This document shows positions 10,687-20,749 of a DNA stretch of 64,000 bases, in pieces. The notes under the pieces were generated by a model that saw only the letters and a program-made list of their open reading frames with translations, did not search any database and was not told where the DNA came from. Numbering within the stretch: position 1 is the first letter of the stretch; every line of letters starts with the position of its first letter. Origin of the DNA: Brachypterus glaber (Eukaryota; Arthropoda; Insecta; Coleoptera; Kateretidae); NCBI GenBank assembly GCA_958510825.1, contig OY294044.1, forward strand, positions 86,722,895-86,786,894, given 5' to 3'. Position numbers and translations under genes: made by a program.

Positions 10687-11895
10687 GGTGTTTTTTTTTA
10701 ATAGTTACTTAATTAAACAATCTAAAAATTTTAAAAATAATATTTATTTCAAACAATTTAATTTTGTCGGGATCCTAGGAAAATTAGTGTACATAACTTG
10801 TTGGAAAGTATCTTTCTTGCATTCGCGACGTATTCGCTCCTGCGAAATAAGTCATTTTCCGAACACTTTATGTAATATACTATTACCTACAAGCAAATAT
10901 GACTTTATATATTTTTCTAGATTTTTTATATTTCTGAAAGAGTCAGAGAATTTTATTTGGCTGTACACATAATGTATTTTTAGGCGTGAATCCAGGGGGG
11001 CGATGCGAGCAACCGCCCCCGGCTCTCATCTAAGAGACCGAGTTTTAAAGGAAAATAGCCGATTTTTAAAGAAAATATCTATTTTTGCTTTACTCGAATA
11101 TTTCGCCATATTTTTTAATTTATTTTGACAAAAACAGAATTGGCAAATCGAAATACATAGGGTACTTCATCCTAGTCTTACTTTTTTCTTTCGTTCTGGA
11201 TAGTTAATTTTCGCTTTTTTGACTTAGCTTTTCTCCTGTCTATATCAAAAAATTTATATTGTCAAGTCATTTTAATCGGGCTGCCGACTTAAGCTAATGA
11301 AGTCTTCTACATATATTTTTTTAAGCTCCGACACCGGAAACTTAAAAATGAAATTCCAAATCTCATATCCCTAACTTTAAGAGTAAAAGAGGGGTAATTT
11401 TCGATGCTCATTAAATAAATTTGATTGGTGTCGCTACCTGAAAAGAAGAGAAAACAAAAACCAGAGCAAAAACAGACCAAGTACAGAAGAACAAAGTAAA
11501 CCCCGATGAAGTGACCCTAGAAATACAAACATGGATTTTACATTAAATGTATTTTAATTTAGTACATGCGGTTTTCGATTTTCGTTTTATCAAATCAAGC
11601 CGTGAGGATACGTAAGGATTTAAAGAAACTTAAAACTGCCTTATGTTTTATTTTAAAATTAATACACAAAGGTTTTCCTACAAACTCAAAAAAAAAAATA
11701 CTGCAAATACTGTTCAGTTTGGTTATGCCGAAAATGAACCATCCTTATGCGTTTACTATTTTTATCAAATTATCATATGAAGTGTGCAACTAACATAAGT
11801 TCCTAACCCTTCAAATTATTATTTTACAAGAGAAGCATATGTAAATGTGATTAATTTATTTTCCAATACTTAATATTTTAATAGTGTTTGATTGT
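10687..11895. other. No recognised gene; possible hAT-like end near 10983
   Basis: Intronic AT-rich DNA. GGCGTGAATCCAGGGGGGCG followed by ACCGCCCCCGGCTCTC near 10983-11028 resembles a hAT-type terminal region. No partner end was found, so this is only a hint. Confidence 0.35.
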
Positions 11896-14200
11896 TGTAG
11901 CAGTTATGACTGCCACTGTTTTTAAAGATTACCTGATCTGTGTCACGTAATCATACGATGTTACCATTTTTTCAGAAGTTAGTATTTCTTTCTATTTGCA
12001 CATATAAGATTGAGTACAGACTTATTGTATGGTCTTGTGGAAGTCTTGCGATGGTCCTTGATTCCATTTGCTGGGTCATTTTTCTTTTATTACAGAATTT
12101 GTCTTATTTTTGGTGTTTACTTTTGATAGCCTAAAATATAATAACAAACGTCTAGTAAACTACTACATTCAGTACTTGAGTTAGCTACTGATGTTTTTCA
12201 GCTAGTCTTACCTTTTTAATCACAGCTAAAGCTTCTGGAAGTCGGATAAAATCATTATCAAAGATTGTTTACCTAATTTTGAGGTTAGTTTTACTTCTAC
12301 CCGCATTCAGGTATACAGTATGCATTGCATGGTCAGCTGATGACTTCAAGTTGGTTTATTTTCGTCATATCATTTCTTAAACCATATGAAACGATTGTTA
12401 GATGTATGGCTAGGCATTTTAAACTTATTTAGAGTATTCTTTTTCTTTATTTTCAAGTATTATGGGGATTATGAATAGATGTTTTTTGTGTTGCCTACCC
12501 TCAAAATCGATTTGTTGTTCGTAGTTCCAAGTTTCGCCACGGGGGGAGTTTTGTACCTTGCCGGAGTTGAAGGGAGAGGCGTTCTTTTTCAAAACGACAA
12601 GCAATGGCGTTCAGGTCGTAAAATCAGAATCTGATTTTTGTGAAACCATCCGTGGTTTATGTTTGTGTAAAAATGTTGCAATAAGTTTGTAATGAAGTGT
12701 AGTATAATCCTACGTAATTAGTTCAAGCAGTTTTAATGGAAATTCCACAATATTCATCTTTCAAAGTAAGTCGCTTTTTGGTTACCTAAGTTACAAGTGT
12801 TTAACACGTTGTTTTCTTTATTTTCATTAGAGGCGTACAGATGAAGGCTTCAGGCTGCAGAGTATTCTAGTATTCAGCACTTACTGCTCCAATTAATTCA
12901 GTTTTGGACTGGGTAAGTTTATTTTAAATCTAATTACGGATTTCGATTTTTCATATCGATGGCTGAGTTCTAAAGTCGCTGTTCTTTCTTTCTAGATTGT
13001 TGGTGAAGCTTTTCCATTTCTGTTCTAACGTTCTTCGAATGTTTTGACGATACCTCTATCCCAAATTTTATGAATATTGTTGGTGAAGCTTTTATATTTT
13101 ACAACGTTACCGTTATCTCAAATTTTACGAGTATCGATGGCGAAGCTTTCCATTTCAACTTTAACTTCAATTTTCATTGAGGTGTTCTTCAATTTTCCAC
13201 TTTAGTTTTCAAGAGTTTTCAAGATTTTTCAAGATGTTCAGTAAATTGCAGTACCGTTTTTAAGCCAAGAGGTTTACAAACGTTTCAATGGATCCTCAAG
13301 CGTTTGAGTTTCAAACGTGTTCAAATTTGTAAGGAGTTCTCAAGGCAAGGACAAGGAAATGTTCTGCACAGTGACGTACATCATCAGGGAGTGGGACAAC
13401 GTATTTGGTCGTTCCAGGGACAACTTTAATTAACAGGTTTTTATAGTTTTAGTGTAAATAATGAAAATGCGGTTTACTATATTTATTTTTGGTAAAATAT
13501 CCAAGTTCTCAAATTTTAATATTTATTAAGGTGCTCTATTTTATTATGAATATTCTAGGTTGGTTTGTAAACAAAGTTGCAACTTTGGGCAGTACGCCTA
13601 GATTACTATTTTTCACTTATTAACACATACCTTATATTACTGTTTTTATTTAGGTTATTCACAATAATAATTTTGGTATACATATTTTAACATTTTTGCA
13701 ATAGGGTAGTTCACCACATTTTTTTTTTATATTTCGCAATGGGGTCTTTTCACCATACTTTTGGTAATTTATAATTTTATTTTAATTAATATGATTAATT
13801 AAAGTTGTCTACTTGTCGATTTAAATAAACATTGTAACAGCACATATTTGAGTTTTTGTTTAAATTATAATCAACACAAGATATACAAATCTATTCAAAT
13901 CATAGTTATTTTTCAGGTTTATACATGCTGTAAAAGATAATTAATATTCTAGTACATTATTTTTTATGTGTTTGAATCTTAACACATAAACTGCCAAGCA
14001 CATGTATGTTTACAAGATTCTGGCGCCCAAGGTGTTAAACTAAGCTTATTATCATAATTTTTAATCCATGAACCCCTGTGCCCGTACTGATGCCAGTTAG
14101 CCGATCGCAACCGTACATTTTCTTTTCTATAATAAGTAACCAGGGCAGCGCCTGATAATTTTTTAGTTTTTACTTATTCTAGACAGGAAAACGCGGTACA
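11896..14200 (+). repeat. 5' LTR of the gypsy element
   Basis: Starts TGTAGCAGTTATGACTGCCA and ends AAAACGCGGTACA, so it has TG...CA ends. At 2305 bp it is long for Ty3/gypsy, where several hundred bp is more usual. Small open frames inside it (for example 11940-12134) are repeated identically in the other LTR, and I do not regard them as genes. The promoter position was not determined. Confidence 0.9.
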
Positions 14201-14203
14201 CAA

Positions 14204-14223
14204 TGGCGCCCAAATAACGTGGG
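14204..14223 (+). promoter_or_regulatory. Primer-binding site, tRNA-Lys type
   Basis: TGGCGCCCAA begins three bases after the LTR, and ACGTGGG follows after a three-base interruption (ATA). Apart from that, it is the complement of the 3' end of insect tRNA-Lys(CTT), whose primer site reads TGGCGCCCAACGTGGG. The interruption could be a mutation or could reflect a shorter 10-nt primer match. Confidence 0.75.
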
Positions 14224-14475
14224 ATTAAGCTAGTTTAACTTTTAAATTTTTGAAGTTTGTGAAAAAAATATAAAGTAAAAAAAAAAAAAAAAAAAAATTT
14301 TTTTTGAGATATTTTTAAGATATTTTTAAGATATTTAGACAAAACTGGATATGGTTGTTGATTTGATTTAAACAATAGGTGTGCAATGTTTAAAAAATAG
14401 TTTGGTGTATACAGGGAGAAAAGAAACCACGGATAGGTTGAGAGTACCAAAAGGGTAAAGTTTTGAGTTTTATTC

Positions 14476-14828
14476 GAATTCTAAAATATATAGGATCGTA
14501 ATAAAAAAAAGTATTGGACGCAGTGGTACAGTTTTTGGTTATTTTTGATTCTGAAATATACAGGGTAAAAATAAAAGTTAGAGAGAATTTTTTTTGAAAA
14601 GCAAACATTTTGGTGCATAGTTTTGATTATTTTAATTCTGAAATATATAGAGTAAAATAAAGAGAGAAAAGTTTGGCCAGTGAGTTATTTTAGTTCTAAA
14701 ATATATAGGAGAAAATAAAGTTGAGAGGTTTTTGGTTATGAAATTCTAAAATATATAGAATGGATTAAAGTTTGATGAAAGATGAGAGATTTTTTGAGTT
14801 TGTGAAATTCTGAAATATACAGGGTGAA
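14476..14828 (+). repeat. Six-fold repeated motif in the gypsy leader
   Basis: The word TTCTRAAATATAYAG, usually followed by a purine-rich tail, occurs at about 14479, 14549, 14636, 14693, 14744 and 14808, with spacings of roughly 50-90 bp. It lies between the primer site and the gag start, in the untranslated leader. A further set of GATTTTTGA/AGATTTTTGA words fills 14940-15095. Function is unknown. Packaging signals, or a protein-binding array like the one in the Drosophila gypsy leader, are possibilities only. Confidence 0.7.
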
Positions 14829-15114
14829 CAAAAAAGGTGTAGTAGTACGCGAGGATAAATCGTGGAGTTTTTGGTTCCGATCCGAATCTAAAAAAGAGTG
14901 GCGGACAGGGCAAGTATTTTTGAAAAAATATTGCAAATTTTGAGTGAGATTGCGAGAGATTTTTGAAAGATTTCTGAAAGATTTTCAAAAGATTTTTGAG
15001 AGTGAATATTTTTAGAAAGAATATTGACTATTTAAAGAGAGATTGCGAAAGATTTTTGACAGATTTTGACAGATTTTTGATAGTAAATTTTAGTAATAAA
15101 TTAAAATTTTAATC

Positions 15115-17502
15115 ATGGAAGATTTAAATAAAATGGATCTTAGATATTTGACGGTAGAGCAAATAAATTATGAATTGCGTATTAGGTCTTTAACGGCTAG
15201 GAATGATAGAAATGCGAAAATTAAAACATTGAGTAGAGCTATAGCAAGGGAAACGGAGGACAATAAATATGTCGATCCGGAGTTTAATTTCAATAATGAG
15301 GTAAAAGCTATTAATGATAATATTGATATTGTAAAAACTTTAGTTAAAGAACTTGAGGAGTTTGAGTACTCAATTTCTCAACTCATTCGTATAAAGTCAA
15401 ATCTAGCGCACATAAATAAGCGTTTAAATAGGTTTCCGGAAGTAAAGGATAAAGAAGCAGATAGGACAAAATTTTTACAGATTTCTAAAGCCACTTGTTT
15501 AGAATTAGAGGCGGATTTGATTGAGGCTCATACTGCGCATGAGAATAAGGTCAATGAAACTAATATGACAAGAATTTCTTTAAATGACACAACGTTTCAT
15601 GCAGCAGCTAATACTTCGGCTAGATCAGACCCGGACTTTATAAAGCCTGTACCTGTTTATAAATGGGGTGTTTCTTTTGACGGTACTGGAGACGTACTTT
15701 CGTTCATTGAAAAAGTAGATTATTTAAAAGTTTGTAGAAACGTCTCAGATGAAATTTTATTTAAAACAGCTTATGACTTATTTAAAGAGCCGGCGCTCTC
15801 TTGGTTTTTGTCAGTTAAAAGTTCAGTTGATAATTGGTCAGAGTTAATAGGATTATTAAAGAAAGAATTTTTGTCTGCTAGTGTAGATGATCATACTTGG
15901 GATGACATCAGGGCAAAGTATCAAAAACCAGATGAGTCAATTTCAGTTTTTACAGCGGCTATGGAGACATTATTTAAGAGACTTTTGCGTTATCCTAGTG
16001 ATTTTACAAAATTGAAAACAATTAGGGAAAGGATACTTCCACATTATTTTACTCCGTTATCATTAGTAGAAGTAAACTCGATTGAAGACCTCAGAAAGTA
16101 TTGTAAAAAGTTAGATGAAGCTTACATTTTGAAACAAAAAAGTGTAACAAATAAAAACGCAATTTATAAGAAATCAGTACCTAGGGTAAATGTGGTAGAA
16201 ACTCAAGATAGTAGTTTTGCAGAGGAAAGTAGTTGTGTAAATAAAGCAAGTAGTAGTAAAAATGTTTGTAAAGAAGGGCACTGTTGTCAGATAAATTCAA
16301 ATAGTAATTTTAGTAACAATTTTAGAAATAATAATAATAGTAATGGTAACTATAATAGAAATTTCAGAAATAATAGATATAAATCTTTTGGTAGTAATAG
16401 TAGCAGTAATTTTAATAGTAATAAAAATCAGAAAAATAGCAGTTCAGAAAATAATAGTACAGTAAATAGTAGTAATCAAGTAAAGCAAATAGTATGTTAT
16501 AATTGTAATGGAATTAATCATGTTTTTAGTAAATGTCTTGCAAAAAGGACTAAGTTTTGTTACCGTTGTGGAAAAAAAGACGTATTTTTAAAAGATTGTT
16601 CTAATTGTCAAAAAAAATGTAGAGCAGTAGTGGGAAATCCCGGCCGACGCTCACTACTTCATAAGGCCATACCTGATAGTAAGATAACTAGTAGCTACGA
16701 AGACAATTGGTTCAATTGGACAATTTGGCTAGAAAAAGTAAAAGCATTTTATAAAAATCACTTAATTTCCTTAGTAAATTTAAATCCTTTTGAAAATTTA
16801 CCAAATGATAATAGGCCTTATATAAAAGCAAGTATCGCTAATAAGCAAATAGTAGCATTAATAGATACTGGCGCTAACTGTTCAGTTATAGGAAATTTGG
16901 GAATTAGTTTGATTAAAAGTTTAAATTTAGAAATTTGTAATAGTAGTATACCATATGTAACTACGGCTGATAAGGCACATCAAAAAGTTTTAGGTTTTGT
17001 GGAGTTACCAATTACAGTCAATGATACAGTAAATGTTTTAAAAATTTTAGTAGTACCGACTTTGCAAACAGAATTTATTTTTGGAGTAGATTTTTTGAAA
17101 CAATTTTCTATATCTCTAAGTTTCGAAAATAATTCTTGGAAATTTTTGAATAAAGTAGAAATAAATAGTATTAATTCTAGTAATGAATTTGGAATTTTAG
17201 AGTTAAGTAGTGATCAGGAACATTTAGCTAATAAAGTTAAAGATTTGTTCAAAGAACTAAAAAAAGATAAGTTAGGGTGTACTCATATAATGAAACATGA
17301 TATTGATACTGGGGATAACAAACCTTTTAAAATGCGACAATACCAAATGTCTCCGTATATGCAAGAAATTTTAGTTAAAGAATTAAAAGATATGTTAGCA
17401 CAAGGGGTAGTCTCTCCTTCGAATAGCGATTATAATAGTCCGGTATTGTTAGTGAAAAATCTGATGGATCGCATAGGCTTTGTTTCGATGGTAGAAAATT
17501 AA
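15115..17502 (+). CDS. gag-pol: Gag, protease and start of RT of the gypsy element (frame 1)
   Basis: A 795-codon frame starts at the ATG that ends the leader. Residues about 1-400 are a Gag-type region with an acidic and lysine-rich N-terminus and a retrotransposon-gag core (WGVSFDGTGDVLSFIEKVD near 184). An Asn/Ser-rich linker follows. At 461 there is a CCHC knuckle (CYNCNGINHVFSKC) and then a second Cys cluster (CYRCGKKDVFLKDC) that lacks the histidine. The aspartic protease active site is LIDTGANCSVIG, with the catalytic Asp at 584. Residues 744-795 enter reverse transcriptase and then run into a stop. The downstream RT continues in another frame (17559 onward), so this end is produced by a frameshift near 17455-17460 in an A run rather than being a natural terminus. 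Confidence 0.9.
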   Translation: MEDLNKMDLRYLTVEQINYELRIRSLTARNDRNAKIKTLSRAIARETEDNKYVDPEFNFNNEVKAINDNIDIVKTLVKELEEFEYSISQLIRIKSNLAHINKRLNRFPEVKDKEADRTKFLQISKATCLELEADLIEAHTAHENKVNETNMTRISLNDTTFHAAANTSARSDPDFIKPVPVYKWGVSFDGTGDVLSFIEKVDYLKVCRNVSDEILFKTAYDLFKEPALSWFLSVKSSVDNWSELIGLLKKEFLSASVDDHTWDDIRAKYQKPDESISVFTAAMETLFKRLLRYPSDFTKLKTIRERILPHYFTPLSLVEVNSIEDLRKYCKKLDEAYILKQKSVTNKNAIYKKSVPRVNVVETQDSSFAEESSCVNKASSSKNVCKEGHCCQINSNSNFSNNFRNNNNSNGNYNRNFRNNRYKSFGSNSSSNFNSNKNQKNSSSENNSTVNSSNQVKQIVCYNCNGINHVFSKCLAKRTKFCYRCGKKDVFLKDCSNCQKKCRAVVGNPGRRSLLHKAIPDSKITSSYEDNWFNWTIWLEKVKAFYKNHLISLVNLNPFENLPNDNRPYIKASIANKQIVALIDTGANCSVIGNLGISLIKSLNLEICNSSIPYVTTADKAHQKVLGFVELPITVNDTVNVLKILVVPTLQTEFIFGVDFLKQFSISLSFENNSWKFLNKVEINSINSSNEFGILELSSDQEHLANKVKDLFKELKKDKLGCTHIMKHDIDTGDNKPFKMRQYQMSPYMQEILVKELKDMLAQGVVSPSNSDYNSPVLLVKNLMDRIGFVSMVEN
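17453..17462 (+). other. Frameshift site inside reverse transcriptase
   Basis: Coding similarity switches from frame 1 to frame 3 within a five-A run of the conserved SPVLLV(K) region of RT. That is equivalent to the loss of one base (or gain of two). It may be a real inactivating indel or a homopolymer sequencing error. A programmed -1 shift looks unlikely, because the site lies inside a catalytic domain and lacks a good slippery heptamer (GAAAAAT). Confidence 0.75.
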
Positions 17503-17558
17503 ATGCTCAAACAAAGAAGGATTCTTATCCATTACCAAAAATTGATAGAATTTTAAGT

Positions 17559-19916
17559 ATGCTTGGTAAGGCGAGATATATTTCTACAATCGATCTGAAA
17601 AAAGCTTTTTGGCAGATTCCACTGACTGAAAGGTCAAAGGAAAAATGCGCTTTCACTGTACCTGGCTATGGTCTATTTCACTTTAATCGTATGTGTTTTG
17701 GGTTGGCTAACGCGGCGCAAAGGCAACAACGATTGATGGATAAATTGTTTGGTGCTGCCTTTGAACCATATATTTTTGTATATTTAGATGACATAATAAT
17801 AGTATCATCTAGTTTTGAAGAACATATACGTCTGCTAAAAGAGGTTTATCGTATTTTAAAAGAAGCTAATCTTACAATAAATTTTGATAAGTGTAAATTT
17901 TTTAGAAAATCATTAAAGTATTTGGGTTTTGTTTTGGATAGAGAAGGGTTACGCACAGATATAGAAAAAGTACAGGATATGTTAAATTATAAACGTCCTA
18001 GTACAACTACAGAGATTAAACGGTTTATAGGGTTATGTTCATGGTACAGACGGTTTGTAAAAAATTTTGCAACGTTAGTAGCACCACTTAATGCTTTGCT
18101 GAAAGGTTTAGGAAAGAAACAACCAATTAAATGGAATAATGAAGCTGAAGTCGCGTTTGTTAAAATAAAAGAAGCTCTTGTTTCAGCTCCGGTTTTAACC
18201 AGTGCTAGGTACGACCTTGTTTTCACCATACAATGTGACGCTAGTAATGTAGGTTTGGGAGCAGTGTTAACACAGGTTCAGGAGGGAAAGGAAAAGGTTA
18301 TTGCATACGCCTCAAGAACTCTCTCAAGATCAGAAAGAAATTTTAGCACCGGTGAAAAAGAATGTTTAGCTCTTTTATTCGCGATTGATCGTTTCAGGGG
18401 ATATATTGAAGGAGTTAGGTTTAATGTTATAACAGACCATTCTAGTTTAAAGTATTTAGCAAATTTTAAAGACCCGACAGGAAGAATTGCTAGATGGGCG
18501 GTTAAACTCCAACAGTATGACATGAATATTACATATCGTAAGGGTAGTTTACAAGTAGTTCCAGATGCATTAAGTAGGGCTTTTGAAGAAGTTGAACCAG
18601 AAAAACCAGTATTTCCGTCAGTTAATTTAATATCATTTGATTCGGAACAGTATGGTAAAGATGAGTACTATGTTTCATTAAGAGAAAAGATATTGAAGAG
18701 TCCAAATCAATATAAAGAGTATAGAATTGTAGAAGATAAAATATATAAATTTGATCGTTCTAATTTAGGTATTAAAACGAATATTAAAGAGTGGAAGTTG
18801 TTGGTTCCGAGACTCTGTAGGGTGCTTGTTATGAAAGAATGTCATGATGATCCTTTAGCAGCTCACATGGGTTTTTATAAAACTTTTAATAGGGTATCAC
18901 AAGAATATTTTTGGCCACGTATGAGATCAGATATTTTGAAATATGTTAAGTGTTGTAAAATTTGCGCTGAACAAAAGGTTCCGAATTATGCACGTCATGG
19001 GTTGATGGGTAAAGAAAAGAATATTAGTTTCCCTTGGCAGTGTATTTCAACAGATTTTATAGGTCCATTACCTAGATCGAATGGAGGGTTTTGTTATTTA
19101 TTAGTAGTATCTGATTGGTTCACAAAATATACACTTTTACAACCTTTGAAAACAGCTACTGCTCAAGGTGTAATAAAATTTATAGAAAATCAGGTGTTCT
19201 TAATATATGGCGTACCGCAGTACATTATTGTCGATAATGGTACTCAGTTTGCTGGGAAAGCTTTCAAAAAGCTTGCGGACGACTATCAAGTTCAAAAAAT
19301 CTGGTACAATGCCAAATTTCATTCACAAGTAAATCCTACAGAAAGACAGAATCGAACGGTAGAAACGGCGATAAGGTCTTATATAAAAGAAAATCACCGG
19401 GAATGGGATAAAAATATAGGTAAAATAGGTCTTGCGCTTCGTACCGCAGTTAATGAGGTCCACGGACATTCGCCGGCGTTTCTCAATTTTGGAAGAATCG
19501 TACCTTTAACAGGGGCTTACTATGGCAAAGTTTCGTCCACTCAAGACGTTGAGTTGGAACCGGATTCTCGGGAAATGTATTTTAAGGATTTAGTTGGGTT
19601 AAAAGACATTTTTGCGGATGTAAAAACTAAATTGCATGAAGCATACGAGCGAAATAGAAGAGCCTATAACCTTAGAAAGCGTGACGTAACGTTCACGATA
19701 GGTGAGAAGGTATGGAAAAGAAATAAAGTTCTTTCCAGCGCAGTAAATTATTTTGCGTCAAAATTAGCGCCTAAGTACGTGTTATGTAAGATAATAGGTA
19801 AAAAGTCAAATTTGGTTTATGTGTTACAGGATAAAAACGGTCAATCCATTGGAGACTGGCACGTTAAAGATCTTAAGAAATATTTGGGTTCGAATAGTGA
19901 TGTATCCGTCGGATAA
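17559..19916 (+). CDS. pol: RT, RNase H and integrase of the gypsy element (frame 3)
   Basis: The annotated ATG is only the first methionine in the frame. Coding similarity begins further upstream, at the frameshift. RT shows the YLDD box at residues 75-78. RNase H has FTIQCDASNVGLGAVLTQ (Asp near 227). The integrase zinc domain has an HHCC arrangement starting near His436 (HMGFYKTFNRVSQEYFWPRM, then CCKIC). The catalytic triad is Asp499 (STDFIGPLP), Asp559 (VDNGTQF) and Glu595 (NPTERQNRTVE), with the canonical 35-residue spacing. The C-terminal part has the basic, SH3-like character of gypsy integrases (GEKVWKRNKVLS). It ends at a TAA, and no env follows. The element cannot make full Gag-Pol without correcting the break. 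Confidence 0.9.
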   Translation: MLGKARYISTIDLKKAFWQIPLTERSKEKCAFTVPGYGLFHFNRMCFGLANAAQRQQRLMDKLFGAAFEPYIFVYLDDIIIVSSSFEEHIRLLKEVYRILKEANLTINFDKCKFFRKSLKYLGFVLDREGLRTDIEKVQDMLNYKRPSTTTEIKRFIGLCSWYRRFVKNFATLVAPLNALLKGLGKKQPIKWNNEAEVAFVKIKEALVSAPVLTSARYDLVFTIQCDASNVGLGAVLTQVQEGKEKVIAYASRTLSRSERNFSTGEKECLALLFAIDRFRGYIEGVRFNVITDHSSLKYLANFKDPTGRIARWAVKLQQYDMNITYRKGSLQVVPDALSRAFEEVEPEKPVFPSVNLISFDSEQYGKDEYYVSLREKILKSPNQYKEYRIVEDKIYKFDRSNLGIKTNIKEWKLLVPRLCRVLVMKECHDDPLAAHMGFYKTFNRVSQEYFWPRMRSDILKYVKCCKICAEQKVPNYARHGLMGKEKNISFPWQCISTDFIGPLPRSNGGFCYLLVVSDWFTKYTLLQPLKTATAQGVIKFIENQVFLIYGVPQYIIVDNGTQFAGKAFKKLADDYQVQKIWYNAKFHSQVNPTERQNRTVETAIRSYIKENHREWDKNIGKIGLALRTAVNEVHGHSPAFLNFGRIVPLTGAYYGKVSSTQDVELEPDSREMYFKDLVGLKDIFADVKTKLHEAYERNRRAYNLRKRDVTFTIGEKVWKRNKVLSSAVNYFASKLAPKYVLCKIIGKKSNLVYVLQDKNGQSIGDWHVKDLKKYLGSNSDVSVG

Positions 19917-20749
19917 CTGCATGCATGAGTTTTTAAATTTCAGAAAGAAAAATAAAACCGTTAATTGTAAATATTAGCTAAGAGTGAGTAAAAGTCAAGT
20001 GTAAATAGTTAAATTTTATTTTAAATAAAATAAAGTCAAATATTGTAAAAAAAAAAAATATTTTCTTTGATGCTCGAGGGATCAGGTCTAGAACTGATTG
20101 CTGCGACATTTTAGTAGATGGGTGTAGAGTGAGTGTTCTTCAGTTTTGATTGAGATCTTGATTAGAATACCTGAAAAATTAAAAGGTTAATAACGGTCAA
20201 AACTATGGACTAAAAAGTTTTTGGACTTAGTGTCAATAATAAGGATTATTGATATTAAAAAGTCATTGTTGTTGAATTTTAGTTAATAAGAATTTTCCCG
20301 ATTATGTAACTTCCCGATTGTGTAACTATAACTCGATTTTGTCAATTCATGGATTTGTCCCTAGTAAATAGGCGTGTGGTACGCGTAGATATCAGGCTTA
20401 ACTAAAAATTCAATAAAAATGCATTCAATAACAAGTTCAATAAACATTGATTCAATATTGATTCATAAAAATTGGATAGAAATGCAATGAAAAATAAATA
20501 AATATTTTTATTTTTGTATATATTCGGAAAGGGGAATAAAGCTACAATAAATAATAAGTAAATTTAATAGTTTTTGGTTACAGAATCAGAATATGCTAGT
20601 AGCATAAGTTAGGAGTAATTTTTTTTGGTTACGGGGTTATTCTTTGTGATATTGTAATGTTCTATTTAGAGTTAACTATTGGAGTTTATACTCTGGGTTA
20701 AAAAATATTTTTGGGAATAAATATTTTTTATTTATTCGGAGGAGGGCTG
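19917..20749 (+). other. 3' untranslated region and polypurine tract of the gypsy element
   Basis: 833 bp without a coding frame separate integrase from the 3' LTR. It holds AATAAA-rich stretches and a run of A near 20047-20059. Directly before the LTR is GGAGGAGGGC, the polypurine tract for plus-strand priming. The absence of an env frame here indicates a retrotransposon rather than an env-bearing errantivirus. Confidence 0.8.

Noticed and set aside
11940..12134. 64-codon frame, found again at 20794-20988
   Set aside because: It lies in both LTRs because LTRs are duplicates. No homology or coding signature.
17453..17462. Programmed ribosomal frameshift between the two gypsy frames
   Set aside because: The break falls inside RT rather than between Gag and Pol, and no good slippery heptamer is present. 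A one-base indel is simpler.
19917..20749. Possible env gene of the gypsy element
   Set aside because: No open frame, signal peptide or membrane segment could be found between integrase and the 3' LTR.
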